A DNA stretch of 64,000 nt from the NCBI RefSeq assembly GCF_042686025.1, contig NZ_JBHUOZ010000003.1, positions 558,001 through 622,000 of the forward strand, written 5' to 3'. The notes beneath the pieces were generated by a model, which had not been told where the DNA came from, searched no databases, and worked only from the letters and a program-made list of their open reading frames with translations. A program made the translations under genes and the position numbers. Source of the stretch: Terrimonas rubra (lineage in GTDB: Bacteria > Bacteroidota > Bacteroidia > Chitinophagales > Chitinophagaceae). This document shows positions 24,287 to 34,389 of this stretch, in pieces (within the stretch, counting starts at the first letter, position 1; each line of letters begins with the position of its first letter).

Positions 24287-27200
24287 ATGCATCTAACTGC
24301 TCGTGAGAAAGTTATTCCTGGTATGCGGGAACAACAATTCTCTTTTGCTGCTGCAGCATTACAACGAAAACCCGCGGAAGCCGTTGTAAGGAAAACTGCT
24401 CAACCCTCTTTGAAGCGGGTAATGATATCGTTAAAGTACATGGCGTTCCTGTTGCTGGTATTAAGTGTACAGGTAAACGCCCGTAGTTACGGACAGATCA
24501 GCCTGCAGGTAAAATCAGAATCTTTATCAAAGGTACTACAACTGGTAAAAAAACAAACAGGTCTGGCCGTGGTATACCAGGACCAGTTAATGCAGCGCAG
24601 CAAGCCTGTTACTTTATCTATCCGGAATGTCAGCTTACAACAGGCACTGGCCCTGATTTTTAAAGATCAGGACCTTACCTGGGAGCTGGTAGGCGATAAG
24701 ATCATTTCCATCAAAGAAAAATATCCGGCACCTCCTGTTAAAAAAACAGTAGAAACAATTACAGAAGCCCCTTTACCACCTATTGAGATCAGAGGCCGGA
24801 TAGTAGATGCTAAAACCGGTGAGCCATTGGTTGGCGCTAATATATTTGTAAAAGGTTCACAGGTAGGTGTGTCCACCAATGAAAGGGGTGAGTTTATTAT
24901 CACCATGGGAGGCACAAGCGTATTACAGATATCTATGGCCGGCTACCAGACCGTGGAGGAAAAAGTGAGCGAGAGTAATGCTAATTTAATTGTGCGCTTG
25001 CAGCTGAAACCTGAGGATCTGAATGAAGTGGTTGCTGTCGGTTACTTTAACCGGAAAAAATCTACTTATACAGGCTCAGCTGTAACCTATAATAACGACG
25101 AATTACGCAAAGTAGGTAATGCGAATGTTTTCCAGGCATTAAAAAATCTGATGCCTTCTATGTTCGTGGACAATTTTGCTTTGGGGTCCAGTCCCAATGC
25201 CCTGCCTAATATCCAGTTACGCGGTACTTCCACATTTGAAAACCTGGGTACAACGGTTGATGGTATCAAAGGCAACTATATTAAAAATCCTAACGAGCCT
25301 TTATTCATCCTGGATGGTTTTGAGGCAAGCATTGAAAGAATATTTGACCTGGATATCAATCGTATTGAGTCGATCACTATTTTAAAAGACGCTGCTTCTA
25401 AAGCAGTATACGGTGCCAGGGCGGCAAATGGAGTGGTAGTAGTGGAAACAAAAAAATCGGTAGGAAACCGTGTGTTTGTTCATTATAACGGTGCCCTGGA
25501 TATAGAGGTGCCCGATTTAACCAGTTATAACCTGGCTAATGCCCATGAAAAGCTGGATGCCGAGGTGTTGGACGGGTTTTATAAAACGAATGATATACAA
25601 CAATCCATCATTCTTCAACAGGTGTATAATCAGCGCAGAAAGCTGGCTTTGGAAGGGTTAAACACCGATTGGATCGCGAAACCACTGCGTGAAGGTATCG
25701 GGCATAAACATACATTGGGTATTGAACTGGGTAACCAGGGTTTAAATGTAATTGGTGACCTGAGTTACAGGGATGTGCAGGGCGTAATGAAAGGTTCTTC
25801 CCGTAGAAATGTTGGAGGTAACCTGACGGCTTCGTACAGGGTGCGAAACTTCCTGTTCAGGAATATCATGAGCGTTACCTCTAACACGGCTGTAGAATCT
25901 CCTTATGGCACTTTTGATGATTATGTAAGGATGAACCCTTATTGGACTGCCCAGAACCAGGATGGTAGTATTCCTTTTTATGCTGAGATCAATCCTTATG
26001 ACGGATCTAGGGTTACTAATCCTTTCTTTAACTCAACTACCAATACCCGTTACGATAACAGTTATTTTAATTTCACCAATAACTTCTATATAGAATGGAT
26101 GCTGAACAACCAGTTCAGGATCGTAGGACGTTTTGGTGTGGATAATAAAACCAGCGAAGCAAATGCTTTTGAACCGTCTAACCATACCAAATTTGGTGGA
26201 GCCGAATACTCCAGTGATGAAGGTCGTTTGAGAAAAGGCTCCTACCAGTTAAATAACGGTAAAAGTAATTATGTAAGCGGCGATTTAACGGTGAATTACC
26301 GTAATGTTTTCGGCCGTAGTGTAGTGGGTGCGAATGCCGGTATTTCGGTGAGTGAAAGAAAATTCAATGAGATCATACACCGCGTGGAAGGTTTTTCCAG
26401 TGACAGGATGGAGGATATAACTTTTGGCCGTGGGTATGCATTAAACAGCAGGCCAACCGGTGTGACTTCCATTATACGTGACCTCGGTGGCTTTTTTGCT
26501 GCCAACTATGCTTATGATGAAAGGTTTTTAGCGGACTTTAGTTTCCGGGGCAGTGCTTCTTCACAGTTTGGTGCTAACCAACGCTGGGGATTATTTTACA
26601 GCCTTGGTTTAGGGTATAATCTTCATAATGAAGTGGCTGTTAAACGTGCGCTTCCTTTTGTGGATGAATTACGTGTAAGAGGTTCGGTCGGTACTTCAGG
26701 TAATCCTAATTTCATGACCAATGTATCCATTGCTACCTATCAATATTACCCCGATGCGTTGTACCAGGGTTTCCCCGGTACCTACCTGGTAAGTTTAAGC
26801 AATCCTGATCTGCGCTGGGAAAATAAACTGGATTACAATGCCGGTCTGGATATCCGTATCGGACGTTTCAGCGGCCGTGTAGATTATTATAACAGTTATA
26901 CCGAAAACCTGGTTACTCCTATTACGGTTGTGCCTTCTACCGGCTTCAATACAGTATATGAGAACTTAGGAAAAGTACAAAACACAGGTATAGAAGCCTA
27001 TGTTTCCTATAATGTTTACCAGAAAGGAAGAGATTTTGTAAATGTGTATGGTAGTATAGAAACCAACCTGAATAAGATCCTGGCATTATCGGATGCCATG
27101 AAAGCTTATAATGATAAGATGACCGATTCTGCTTCGTTTAAAGGAAACAGCGTTCCGGTAAAAAGGTATTATGAAGGAGGCTCGCTGCATACTATCTGGG

Positions 27201-27808
27201 CCGTACCTTCTTTAGGTATTGATCCGGCAACCGGTTTAGAAATTTATCAAAACCCTGATGGCACGACCACTTCTATCTGGGATGCCAATAATATGGTGAA
27301 CGCCGGTTATAGTCGCCCGAGATACCAGGGAGCCTTTGGTATAAACCTCGAAATTAAAGGCTGGGGCTTAAATGTTACTGCCCGTTATTTAGGCGGTGGC
27401 CAGTTATATAACCAGACTTTAGTAGACCGTGTAGAGAATGTGAACATGCTGTATAATGTAGATAAACGTGTGTTAACCGGCAGGTGGACACAACCCGGTC
27501 AGAATGTGTATTATAAAAAGCTGGGCCAGTTTTCATATGATCCTGATGGTGATGGGGTGTTTACTTCCCTCCAGGAAGTGACAAGGGCTACAACCCGTTT
27601 TGTGCAGAACCGGAATGAACTGGATATAGCTGCTGTGAACCTGTATTATCTGTTCCAGGATAAAACCATCAAGAAATTAGGGATGCAAAGATTGAAAGTG
27701 GCCTTCAATATGAACGAGATCGGTAAATTCAGTTCCATTCAAATTGAAAGAGGTACCAGTTACCCATTCTCAAGAACCATGTCATTATCTATTTCGGCTA
27801 CCTTCTAA
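24287..27808 (+). CDS. SusC/RagA TonB-dependent outer-membrane transporter with STN domain
   Basis: A 1173-residue outer-membrane barrel for TonB-driven import. It has a long N-terminal region before the signal peptide core (MISLKYMAFLLLVLSVQVNARSYG); ATG 24422 is an alternative start. Domains in order: STN signalling domain (about 70-118: SLSKVLQLVKKQTGLAVVYQ, SLQQALALIF), a carboxypeptidase-regulatory-like fold (about 165-245), a TonB-box-like LNEVVAVGYF, plug (VFQALKNLMPSMFV, FILDGFEASIERI, ILKDAASKAVYGARAANGVV) and a beta-barrel ending at Phe. The STN domain ties it to the FecR/sigma pair upstream. SusD follows after 12 nt. The two metalloproteases downstream suggest a peptide substrate; that is inference. 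Confidence 0.94.
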   Translation: MHLTAREKVIPGMREQQFSFAAAALQRKPAEAVVRKTAQPSLKRVMISLKYMAFLLLVLSVQVNARSYGQISLQVKSESLSKVLQLVKKQTGLAVVYQDQLMQRSKPVTLSIRNVSLQQALALIFKDQDLTWELVGDKIISIKEKYPAPPVKKTVETITEAPLPPIEIRGRIVDAKTGEPLVGANIFVKGSQVGVSTNERGEFIITMGGTSVLQISMAGYQTVEEKVSESNANLIVRLQLKPEDLNEVVAVGYFNRKKSTYTGSAVTYNNDELRKVGNANVFQALKNLMPSMFVDNFALGSSPNALPNIQLRGTSTFENLGTTVDGIKGNYIKNPNEPLFILDGFEASIERIFDLDINRIESITILKDAASKAVYGARAANGVVVVETKKSVGNRVFVHYNGALDIEVPDLTSYNLANAHEKLDAEVLDGFYKTNDIQQSIILQQVYNQRRKLALEGLNTDWIAKPLREGIGHKHTLGIELGNQGLNVIGDLSYRDVQGVMKGSSRRNVGGNLTASYRVRNFLFRNIMSVTSNTAVESPYGTFDDYVRMNPYWTAQNQDGSIPFYAEINPYDGSRVTNPFFNSTTNTRYDNSYFNFTNNFYIEWMLNNQFRIVGRFGVDNKTSEANAFEPSNHTKFGGAEYSSDEGRLRKGSYQLNNGKSNYVSGDLTVNYRNVFGRSVVGANAGISVSERKFNEIIHRVEGFSSDRMEDITFGRGYALNSRPTGVTSIIRDLGGFFAANYAYDERFLADFSFRGSASSQFGANQRWGLFYSLGLGYNLHNEVAVKRALPFVDELRVRGSVGTSGNPNFMTNVSIATYQYYPDALYQGFPGTYLVSLSNPDLRWENKLDYNAGLDIRIGRFSGRVDYYNSYTENLVTPITVVPSTGFNTVYENLGKVQNTGIEAYVSYNVYQKGRDFVNVYGSIETNLNKILALSDAMKAYNDKMTDSASFKGNSVPVKRYYEGGSLHTIWAVPSLGIDPATGLEIYQNPDGTTTSIWDANNMVNAGYSRPRYQGAFGINLEIKGWGLNVTARYLGGGQLYNQTLVDRVENVNMLYNVDKRVLTGRWTQPGQNVYYKKLGQFSYDPDGDGVFTSLQEVTRATTRFVQNRNELDIAAVNLYYLFQDKTIKKLGMQRLKVAFNMNEIGKFSSIQIERGTSYPFSRTMSLSISATF

Positions 27809-27820
27809 ATTAATACGAAC

Positions 27821-29284
27821 ATGAAAAAAATATTTTTCTATATACTAGCAACAGGATGCCTGGCCGGATTTAGCTCCTGCAAGAAATTCCTGGATGTTAC
27901 GGCCAGTAACCAGATCAAATCAGAAGACCTGTTAAGCAACGAAAGTGGTTTTAAAGATGCATTAATGGGTGTATATATTGGTATGGGTCAGTACAATAAC
28001 TATGGCGCTATGCAAAGCTATATTGCGACAGATATTTTAGCGCAGCAGTATAAGCCTATGGTGAATCTTTCCATTTATTTTCAGTTACAGGCTTATAATT
28101 ATCAGCATCAGGCAGCCCGTAAGTATACGGACATGTTCTGGGACCTGTATAAAACCATTGCCGGTATCAATAACGCTTTAACCCAGATAGATAAACAGCA
28201 AACTGTGTTTAATCCTATCAATTTTAAAGTCATAAAGGGAGAGTTGCTGGCTTTGCGTGCTTTCCTGCATTTCGATCTTTTACGTTTATATGGTCATGAG
28301 AATTACCAGGGACGTCCTGATCTTGCTTCCTTTCCGGCAATTCCTTATATAACTACTTATGGTAAAGGGGTAACCCCGCAAAAAACATATGCTGAAACTT
28401 TTGCGTTATTGTTAAAAGATATCCAGGAGGCCACTGTTTTATTACACGAAGACCCCATTTATCCCAATACCTCACGTCCGGCCAACTATTATACAAGTGT
28501 GAATGTAGATGGCTTTTATAATAACCGGAACAGCAGGATGAACTATTATGCTGTAAAGGCTTTGGAAGCACGGGTGTATACCTGGATGGGCGGAACGGCC
28601 AATCTGCAAAAGGCGGCACAGGCAGCAAGAGAGGTAATTGATAATGGAACGGCAAAATTAATCAACAGCAATAACTCAGGTAGTACGGACCGCAGCTTTG
28701 CTGCAGAACATATTTTTCACCTGGAAGTATATAGTTTGGCTTTATGGGCCGGCGCATTAAAAAGCGGATCTGCTGCAGATTATAATGCGCTCTTTGTGGA
28801 CGAAACTGCTTTTAATACCATTTACGAGTTAAATGACCCACAGGTGGGAGCTGTTGACAAACGACAGATCGTACAGTTCGTACAGGATGGGAACGGTAGA
28901 ACACCGGTAAAGCTGGCGGCTGCGCCTGGCCAAACGTCCAATAAGTTTTTACCTGTAATGCGGGTGTCAGAAATGTATTACATAGAGGCGGAATATGAGT
29001 TGGTCAATAACCGGGAGAAAGCCATTCAGCTACTCAACGAAGTACGCAGAAGCAGGGGGATACTGAAAGATATACCGGAATCGGCAACAGCAGACCAGGT
29101 AAAACTGGAGTTGACAAAGGAGTACCAGAAAGACTTTTCTGCAGAAGGGCAACTGTTCTTTTATTACAAAAGAAATGGCTTTGATACTTTCCGTGGCCTG
29201 CCCAGTACCATTAAAGGCGATGATAAATTATACATGTTGCCTTATCCGCAAAATGAACTGGAATTAGGTAACAGGGTGCAATAA
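27821..29284 (+). CDS. SusD/RagB-family surface lipoprotein
   Basis: A 487-residue substrate-binding lid of the SusCD complex. Lipobox FSSC in MKKIFFYILATGCLAGFSSC, then KKFLDVTASNQIKSEDLLSNESGF, the standard SusD opening. TPR-like helices follow (FKVIKGELLALRAFLHFDLLRLYG, YYAVKALEARVYTWMGG), and the C-terminus carries RVSEMYYIEAEYEL, LNEVRRSRGI and the closing LPYPQNELELGNR. It would sit on the outer face of the outer membrane, capping the SusC barrel. Spacing to SusC is 12 nt and to the next lipoprotein 38 nt, which fits one operon. Its sequence cannot tell glycan from peptide binding. Confidence 0.93.
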   Translation: MKKIFFYILATGCLAGFSSCKKFLDVTASNQIKSEDLLSNESGFKDALMGVYIGMGQYNNYGAMQSYIATDILAQQYKPMVNLSIYFQLQAYNYQHQAARKYTDMFWDLYKTIAGINNALTQIDKQQTVFNPINFKVIKGELLALRAFLHFDLLRLYGHENYQGRPDLASFPAIPYITTYGKGVTPQKTYAETFALLLKDIQEATVLLHEDPIYPNTSRPANYYTSVNVDGFYNNRNSRMNYYAVKALEARVYTWMGGTANLQKAAQAAREVIDNGTAKLINSNNSGSTDRSFAAEHIFHLEVYSLALWAGALKSGSAADYNALFVDETAFNTIYELNDPQVGAVDKRQIVQFVQDGNGRTPVKLAAAPGQTSNKFLPVMRVSEMYYIEAEYELVNNREKAIQLLNEVRRSRGILKDIPESATADQVKLELTKEYQKDFSAEGQLFFYYKRNGFDTFRGLPSTIKGDDKLYMLPYPQNELELGNRVQ

Positions 29285-29322
29285 CAAAACAACTGATTGA
29301 AATAATTTTCAAAAAACGTTTT

Positions 29323-30042
29323 ATGAGACAAAAATTAAACTATATTTTTTTTATAGCGATACTCATGGTTTCGTGCAAAAAAAGCGACCCGCTTTCTTTC
29401 AGCGCTTCACCTGCAGTTAATTTTATTAATACTGTCAGTGTGTATACTTTCCTGGGTAATAGTTCCGGGGAAAAAATACATGAAATACCGGTAAGGATAA
29501 TTGGCAATGCTGCCGATAAAGACAGGAGTTTCAGTGCTGATATAATTGCCGACCAGACCAATGCACCGGCAAACCTGTACGAGATCCTGGGTGGCGAGGT
29601 AAAAGCAGGCGCGTTTGAAGGTGTACTAAAAGTGAAACTGAAGAATGCCCCGGCTTTAACCACCAATGAAGTAAAGCTGGCATTAAAAATCAAAGGTACC
29701 GCTGAACTGGGTTCGGGTAATGTGGAAAGCCAGTTACATACAATTACGTGGTCCGATAAAGTGGTAATTCCCAGCTGGACTTATTACAGGATATTTTTTA
29801 GTTCAAGCTCAAGCACAAGAGTGTATAAATTGATCGTTGAGCAAACCGGGTTGACAACATTTACCGCAGCAATATATGGCGGGTTACAGCAAAGTGGAGC
29901 AGAAGCATTAGGTGTAAAATTTGGTAATTATGTAAAACAATGGAATAAAGATCATCCCAACGACATCCTGGTGCATGATAACGGAACTGCTGTGGGACAG
30001 CCCATTGTGCCAATTTACTGGGATAAAAACCTTTATCCGTAA
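29323..30042 (+). CDS. DUF4843-like lipoprotein
   Basis: A 239-residue lipoprotein (lipobox MVSC in MRQKLNYIFFIAILMVSC). The mature part starts with an Ig-like beta-sandwich (AVNFINTVSVYTFLGNSSGEKIHEIPVRIIG), a pattern typical of DUF4843 proteins that follow SusD in peptide- or protein-directed loci, and ends with a short C-terminal region (WTYYRIFFSSSSSTRVYKLIVEQTG). It is probably an accessory surface-binding subunit of the SusCD complex. It lies between SusD (38 nt) and the PKD-like lipoprotein (68 nt). Binding partner unknown. Confidence 0.8.
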   Translation: MRQKLNYIFFIAILMVSCKKSDPLSFSASPAVNFINTVSVYTFLGNSSGEKIHEIPVRIIGNAADKDRSFSADIIADQTNAPANLYEILGGEVKAGAFEGVLKVKLKNAPALTTNEVKLALKIKGTAELGSGNVESQLHTITWSDKVVIPSWTYYRIFFSSSSSTRVYKLIVEQTGLTTFTAAIYGGLQQSGAEALGVKFGNYVKQWNKDHPNDILVHDNGTAVGQPIVPIYWDKNLYP

Positions 30043-30110
30043 GGCAGTAGAGAGCAAGAGTATATGTTCCACAAAAAATAAAATAATCAACCTTAACAAA
30101 CGATAGATAC

Positions 30111-31664
30111 ATGAAACGTATTACTATAATTTCCCTGTCTGTAATACTTGCTGTATGCGCTTTCTTTGCCGCATGCCGTAAAGATGACAGTTCCTTTGCA
30201 ACGGATAAATTGCCCGACTTAAGTTTTGGTTATGCAGCGGGGGAGGCTTTAACTGTTTATCAGTTTAATACCTTACAGTTAGATCCTAAAATTAACTATG
30301 ATGGAGCCGATAAGTCAAAGTTTACTTATACCTGGATGATCAATCCTGATCCTAGGGATACCTCCTTCATCACGATTGATGACTCGGAACAATTAAGTTA
30401 TGAAGTGGGCTTTACACCGAATACCGGCACCTATTATCATACCTTAAAATTGTATGTAACCAATGTCGATACAAAACTGCAGGCCATTCATTACTGGAAA
30501 CTGACAGTGTTGAATAATATTGGTGAGGGCCTGGTTATTGCTACTACAAAAGACAATGCCACTACGGATTTTTCACATATCATGAGCCCGGAGGTGACAA
30601 CAAATTATTCAGAAGTTTCAATAAAACGGGATATTTTGTCAAGCGTAAACGGTTCTGGGATCAATGGCCTGGTACATGATCTGTATTTTGCCAATGTACG
30701 TGGTGGTAACAGGGTGTATGCCTTAACTGCGAATAATATGTATGCGTATAATACGCTGAATTATTCATACGTGGGCGATAAAAATGACCTTTTTGTTACA
30801 CCGCCTGCAACTTTAAATCCCGGCACTTTTTATTATTGTTATCAGAACGATGTGTACCTGGGTAATGATATGATCTACTATGGCTGGTTCGCTACTGCCG
30901 CCAAAATAGGGGTACAATCTCTGTATGCTCAACCGGTTCCAAAGATCATTGCTTTAAATGCCAACTCCGGCAATACATCTACCTATGACCCTGCTTTCAG
31001 GATACACTATTATGATGAGAAAAACGGGAAGTTTGCTTATATACAAGGTCCTTTTTCTTTTTCTGATAAAACACAGAATTTTTCTCCTAACGAAACATAT
31101 AATGGTGTAAATGCAGGTAATTACCCTGGTAAAGTAAATGTAGCTGCAGGAATTTCGGCGGATAGAGGTTTTTTACACCTGTTGAAAGATAAAACCAGCG
31201 GTGCATATGAATTACTGGTTTTTGACGGAGGGGTAAATGAATATGGTGAACCTTATGTGGCACCAAGGGCTGTTAAAAAAATAGACCTGTCTGCTGCGCC
31301 GGGTATAAACAACGCTACACATTTTGTTATGCTGGACGATCAGAACGTAATGTTCTATGCTACGGCTGATAAAATTTACGCAGTGATCTTTGCCGGTTCA
31401 ACCCCCATAGTGGAAGAAAGGTATACCGTACCCGCTGGCGAGTCAATTACTACTTTGGATATTTACCGCCAGTATGGTTATCCCAACCAGGAGTCTTATA
31501 TCAGCACCAATAATAAACAATTAATTCTGTCAACCTATAACGGCACGGAAGGAAAAGTAAGATTATTGCCATTGATCAACCTGGGGGCCGGAAATATTAA
31601 TGCCGCCGGTATTAAAACTTTCACCGGCTTCGATAAAATACTGTCCGTTGTACCTCAGAAATAA
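30111..31664 (+). CDS. PKD-like surface lipoprotein
   Basis: A 517-residue lipoprotein (lipobox FAAC in VILAVCAFFAAC). The N-terminal part (about 35-140) has a PKD-like immunoglobulin fold: FTYTWMINPDPRDTSFITI then YHTLKLYVTN. A long beta-rich region follows, probably a propeller, with repeated turns such as GFLHLLKDKTSGAYELLVFDG and NVMFYATADKIYAVIFAG. This family is commonly found after SusC, SusD and DUF4843 genes, as here, so it is most likely part of the same outer-membrane uptake complex. No catalytic motif is visible. Confidence 0.8.
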   Translation: MKRITIISLSVILAVCAFFAACRKDDSSFATDKLPDLSFGYAAGEALTVYQFNTLQLDPKINYDGADKSKFTYTWMINPDPRDTSFITIDDSEQLSYEVGFTPNTGTYYHTLKLYVTNVDTKLQAIHYWKLTVLNNIGEGLVIATTKDNATTDFSHIMSPEVTTNYSEVSIKRDILSSVNGSGINGLVHDLYFANVRGGNRVYALTANNMYAYNTLNYSYVGDKNDLFVTPPATLNPGTFYYCYQNDVYLGNDMIYYGWFATAAKIGVQSLYAQPVPKIIALNANSGNTSTYDPAFRIHYYDEKNGKFAYIQGPFSFSDKTQNFSPNETYNGVNAGNYPGKVNVAAGISADRGFLHLLKDKTSGAYELLVFDGGVNEYGEPYVAPRAVKKIDLSAAPGINNATHFVMLDDQNVMFYATADKIYAVIFAGSTPIVEERYTVPAGESITTLDIYRQYGYPNQESYISTNNKQLILSTYNGTEGKVRLLPLINLGAGNINAAGIKTFTGFDKILSVVPQK

Positions 31665-31738
31665 ATGACAACTAAATTTTAGTTTATCCCGTATCACCCA
31701 TAGTGTTGCGGTAAATAGTAAGTTTTACATTATACAAC

Positions 31739-34384
31739 ATGAAAAAGTCCCGAATTGTTTGTCTTTTTTTATTAACCGGCTTATTGCTAACAGGGGTTAC
31801 CAATAGCTATGGTCAAAGTAAGAAAAAGCGTGAGCAGCAGCGTATTGAAAAGGAAAAAAAAGAGCTGGAAGCGAAAGATAAAGCCAGGAAAGATAGCCTG
31901 GCCAAGCTGACACCTTTTGATAAGCTGTTAGGTAAATATGATAAACTGTCTAAAGGGTTTATCAATATTTACAGTGTAAAGAATAAGGTTTACATGGAGG
32001 TGCCGGCATCACAGCTCAATGTGGATATGTTGCTGGCTTCTACTATTTCCGAGATCAGTGACAACTATGAGGGGATTGTGGGCTCTAAACAGGAGCCGAT
32101 GCCTATACAATTCAGCCTGGTAGACTCTACCATCCTGTTAAAGAAGATGAATATTTCGTACCTGGCAGATGCACCTGATAATAATATTGCACAGGCATTA
32201 AAGCTGAACAATATGGGGGCTATTGTTAAAACCTTCAAGGTGGAAGCCTTTGGTAATGATGGTCAGTCTGCAGTTATTGATGTGACCGACTTTTTTAACA
32301 GTGATATGAAAGAGTTATCACCCTTTGGTATTTTCAGTGTATATGCATCCATGGGGTATAAATCTACACCCAGCTTTAAGAAAGACAGGTCGTTCATCGC
32401 TTCTTTCAAATCATTTGAAGATAACCTGATCATTAAATCACAGTTATCGTATGAGAATAACTATAGTACCGGTACCCGCACATTTGCAAAGGAAATACCG
32501 GTAACGGCAACGGTTACCCGTACCATTATCCGTTTGGCAGATATGCCCACCAGGCCCAGGATCGCTGATCCGCGGGTGGGCATCTTCAATTCCAAAAGGG
32601 TGTTGATGAGCGAACACCTCAACCGTACAGAAGATGTTTACTTTGCACACCGTTTTTTGTTAGAGCCAAAAGATAAAGAAGCTTACAAGGCCGGACAATT
32701 ATCAGAACCCGTTAAGCCCATCGTTTTCTATATTGACAATGCTTTTCCGCAAAGCTGGAAACCGGTGATCAAACAGGCTGTGGAAGACTGGCAGGAAACA
32801 TTTGAAAAAGCCGGCTTTAAAAATGCAGTGATCGCAAAACCTTTCCCGGTAAACGATTCAACATTTGACCCGGATAATATTAAATTCAACTGTATCCGTT
32901 ATGCACCGGTTCCTGTAGCCAATGCTATGGGGCCAAGCTGGGTAGATCCGCGTTCGGGCGAAATTATCAATGCATCCGTATATGTATTCCACGATATCGT
33001 AAAACTGTTGAATAACTGGATGTTCATTCAAACCTCTCCCGCTGATGCCAGCGTGCGTAATACCATATTACCCGAAAGCAAAAAGCTGGAAGGACTGCAA
33101 TATGTGATCCGGCACGAACTGGGGCATTGTTTAGGGCTGCGGCACAATATGGGTGCTTCTAATGCAATACCCGTGGATTCACTGCGTTCGCCATCGTTTA
33201 CACAAAAATATGGTACCACTTATTCCATTATGGACTATGCCCGCTTCAATTACGTGGCACAGCCTGGGGATAAAGAAAAAGGGGTGGTTTTATCACCACC
33301 TAAGTTTGGTGTGTATGATTATTATGCTATTGAATGGAACTATAAATACTTTGATCCCGCCCAGGTAACGGCTGACAGTGAAAAGCGTACGCTGGAAGCA
33401 ATGGTAAGGGCAAAATCGGGAGATGTACGTTATCGTTTCGGTAACGAGTTCATGACCTCTTTTGATCCCCGTACACAAACGGAGGATCTTGGAGATGATG
33501 CGATAAAAGCGTCTACCTATGGTATAAAGAACCTGAAATATGTATTGGCCAATGTAAACGATTGGGTGAAAGCGAATGATAAGGATTACAGCTACCGCGA
33601 AACCATCCTGGCGCAGGCCCGTGGACAATATATCCGTTATCTGAATCATGTGCTGACCAATGTTGGCGGCATCCAGGTAAATGAAAAGTATGAAGGTGAT
33701 GATGTGGTGCACTACAAAGTGATCAGTCGTAAAAAACAGCAAGAAGCCCTGCAATTTATTTTAACAGAACTGGAAGACAACAGCTGGCTGGAACCGGAAT
33801 CTTTACTAAAGAACATGACCATTACCGGTACGCCATTGGTAGCTCTGCGTAATAATATGGTGAGCACCTTATTACAATTGCCTGCCAGGGTACAGTTGGG
33901 CGCTGTACGTTCAGATGAAAAAGATCCATATACGCCCAAAGATGTATTGGATGACCTGTACGAGGCTTTCTGGAAACCCACCAAACAAAGGAAAAAACTC
34001 ACAGCCACGCAAATGCAAATGCAGAAAGCATTTGTAGCGGCCGTTGCCAAAGAAACAAAACTGGGCACGGGTGCAGCAGGAACGGCTGATGCGATAGCGA
34101 TAAACCAGGGATTACCGGTGGTTCAGTTCCGGCAGGATGTGCAAGATATAGCAGCTTGTGCAGTGGATACGCATACACAGGTAGGCGGTAATAATATTCC
34201 TGTAAGCGGGTTTGGTTATATGAACGTACAGTTTAACCTGATGCCGGCCCTGGAACCGGTGTATTACGGACTGTTAAAACAAATCCAGTCCCTGTTAAAA
34301 ACAGTAGCTACTTCCACCAGCGATAAAGAAACAGCACAACATTACCAGTTGTTATTACACCAAGTAAATAAAATATTAAAATAG
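31739..34384 (+). CDS. Zinc-dependent metalloprotease (DUF5117/DUF4953 type), copy 1
   Basis: An 881-residue exported metallopeptidase. The signal peptide (LFLLTGLLLTGVTNSYGQ) is followed by a highly charged Lys/Glu helix (KKKREQQRIEKEKKELEAKDK). A DUF5118/DUF5117-like N-terminal region runs to about 310. The catalytic domain has the metzincin-type signature HELGHCLGLRH (about 459-469; three His ligands and a Glu base), followed by SIMDYARFNYVAQPGD, which supplies the Met turn. It should cleave proteins in the periplasm or at the surface, feeding peptides to the SusCD complex encoded upstream. The second copy starts 5 nt after its stop codon, so the two are translated from one message. Confidence 0.92.
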   Translation: MKKSRIVCLFLLTGLLLTGVTNSYGQSKKKREQQRIEKEKKELEAKDKARKDSLAKLTPFDKLLGKYDKLSKGFINIYSVKNKVYMEVPASQLNVDMLLASTISEISDNYEGIVGSKQEPMPIQFSLVDSTILLKKMNISYLADAPDNNIAQALKLNNMGAIVKTFKVEAFGNDGQSAVIDVTDFFNSDMKELSPFGIFSVYASMGYKSTPSFKKDRSFIASFKSFEDNLIIKSQLSYENNYSTGTRTFAKEIPVTATVTRTIIRLADMPTRPRIADPRVGIFNSKRVLMSEHLNRTEDVYFAHRFLLEPKDKEAYKAGQLSEPVKPIVFYIDNAFPQSWKPVIKQAVEDWQETFEKAGFKNAVIAKPFPVNDSTFDPDNIKFNCIRYAPVPVANAMGPSWVDPRSGEIINASVYVFHDIVKLLNNWMFIQTSPADASVRNTILPESKKLEGLQYVIRHELGHCLGLRHNMGASNAIPVDSLRSPSFTQKYGTTYSIMDYARFNYVAQPGDKEKGVVLSPPKFGVYDYYAIEWNYKYFDPAQVTADSEKRTLEAMVRAKSGDVRYRFGNEFMTSFDPRTQTEDLGDDAIKASTYGIKNLKYVLANVNDWVKANDKDYSYRETILAQARGQYIRYLNHVLTNVGGIQVNEKYEGDDVVHYKVISRKKQQEALQFILTELEDNSWLEPESLLKNMTITGTPLVALRNNMVSTLLQLPARVQLGAVRSDEKDPYTPKDVLDDLYEAFWKPTKQRKKLTATQMQMQKAFVAAVAKETKLGTGAAGTADAIAINQGLPVVQFRQDVQDIAACAVDTHTQVGGNNIPVSGFGYMNVQFNLMPALEPVYYGLLKQIQSLLKTVATSTSDKETAQHYQLLLHQVNKILK

Positions 34385-34389
34385 GGGAG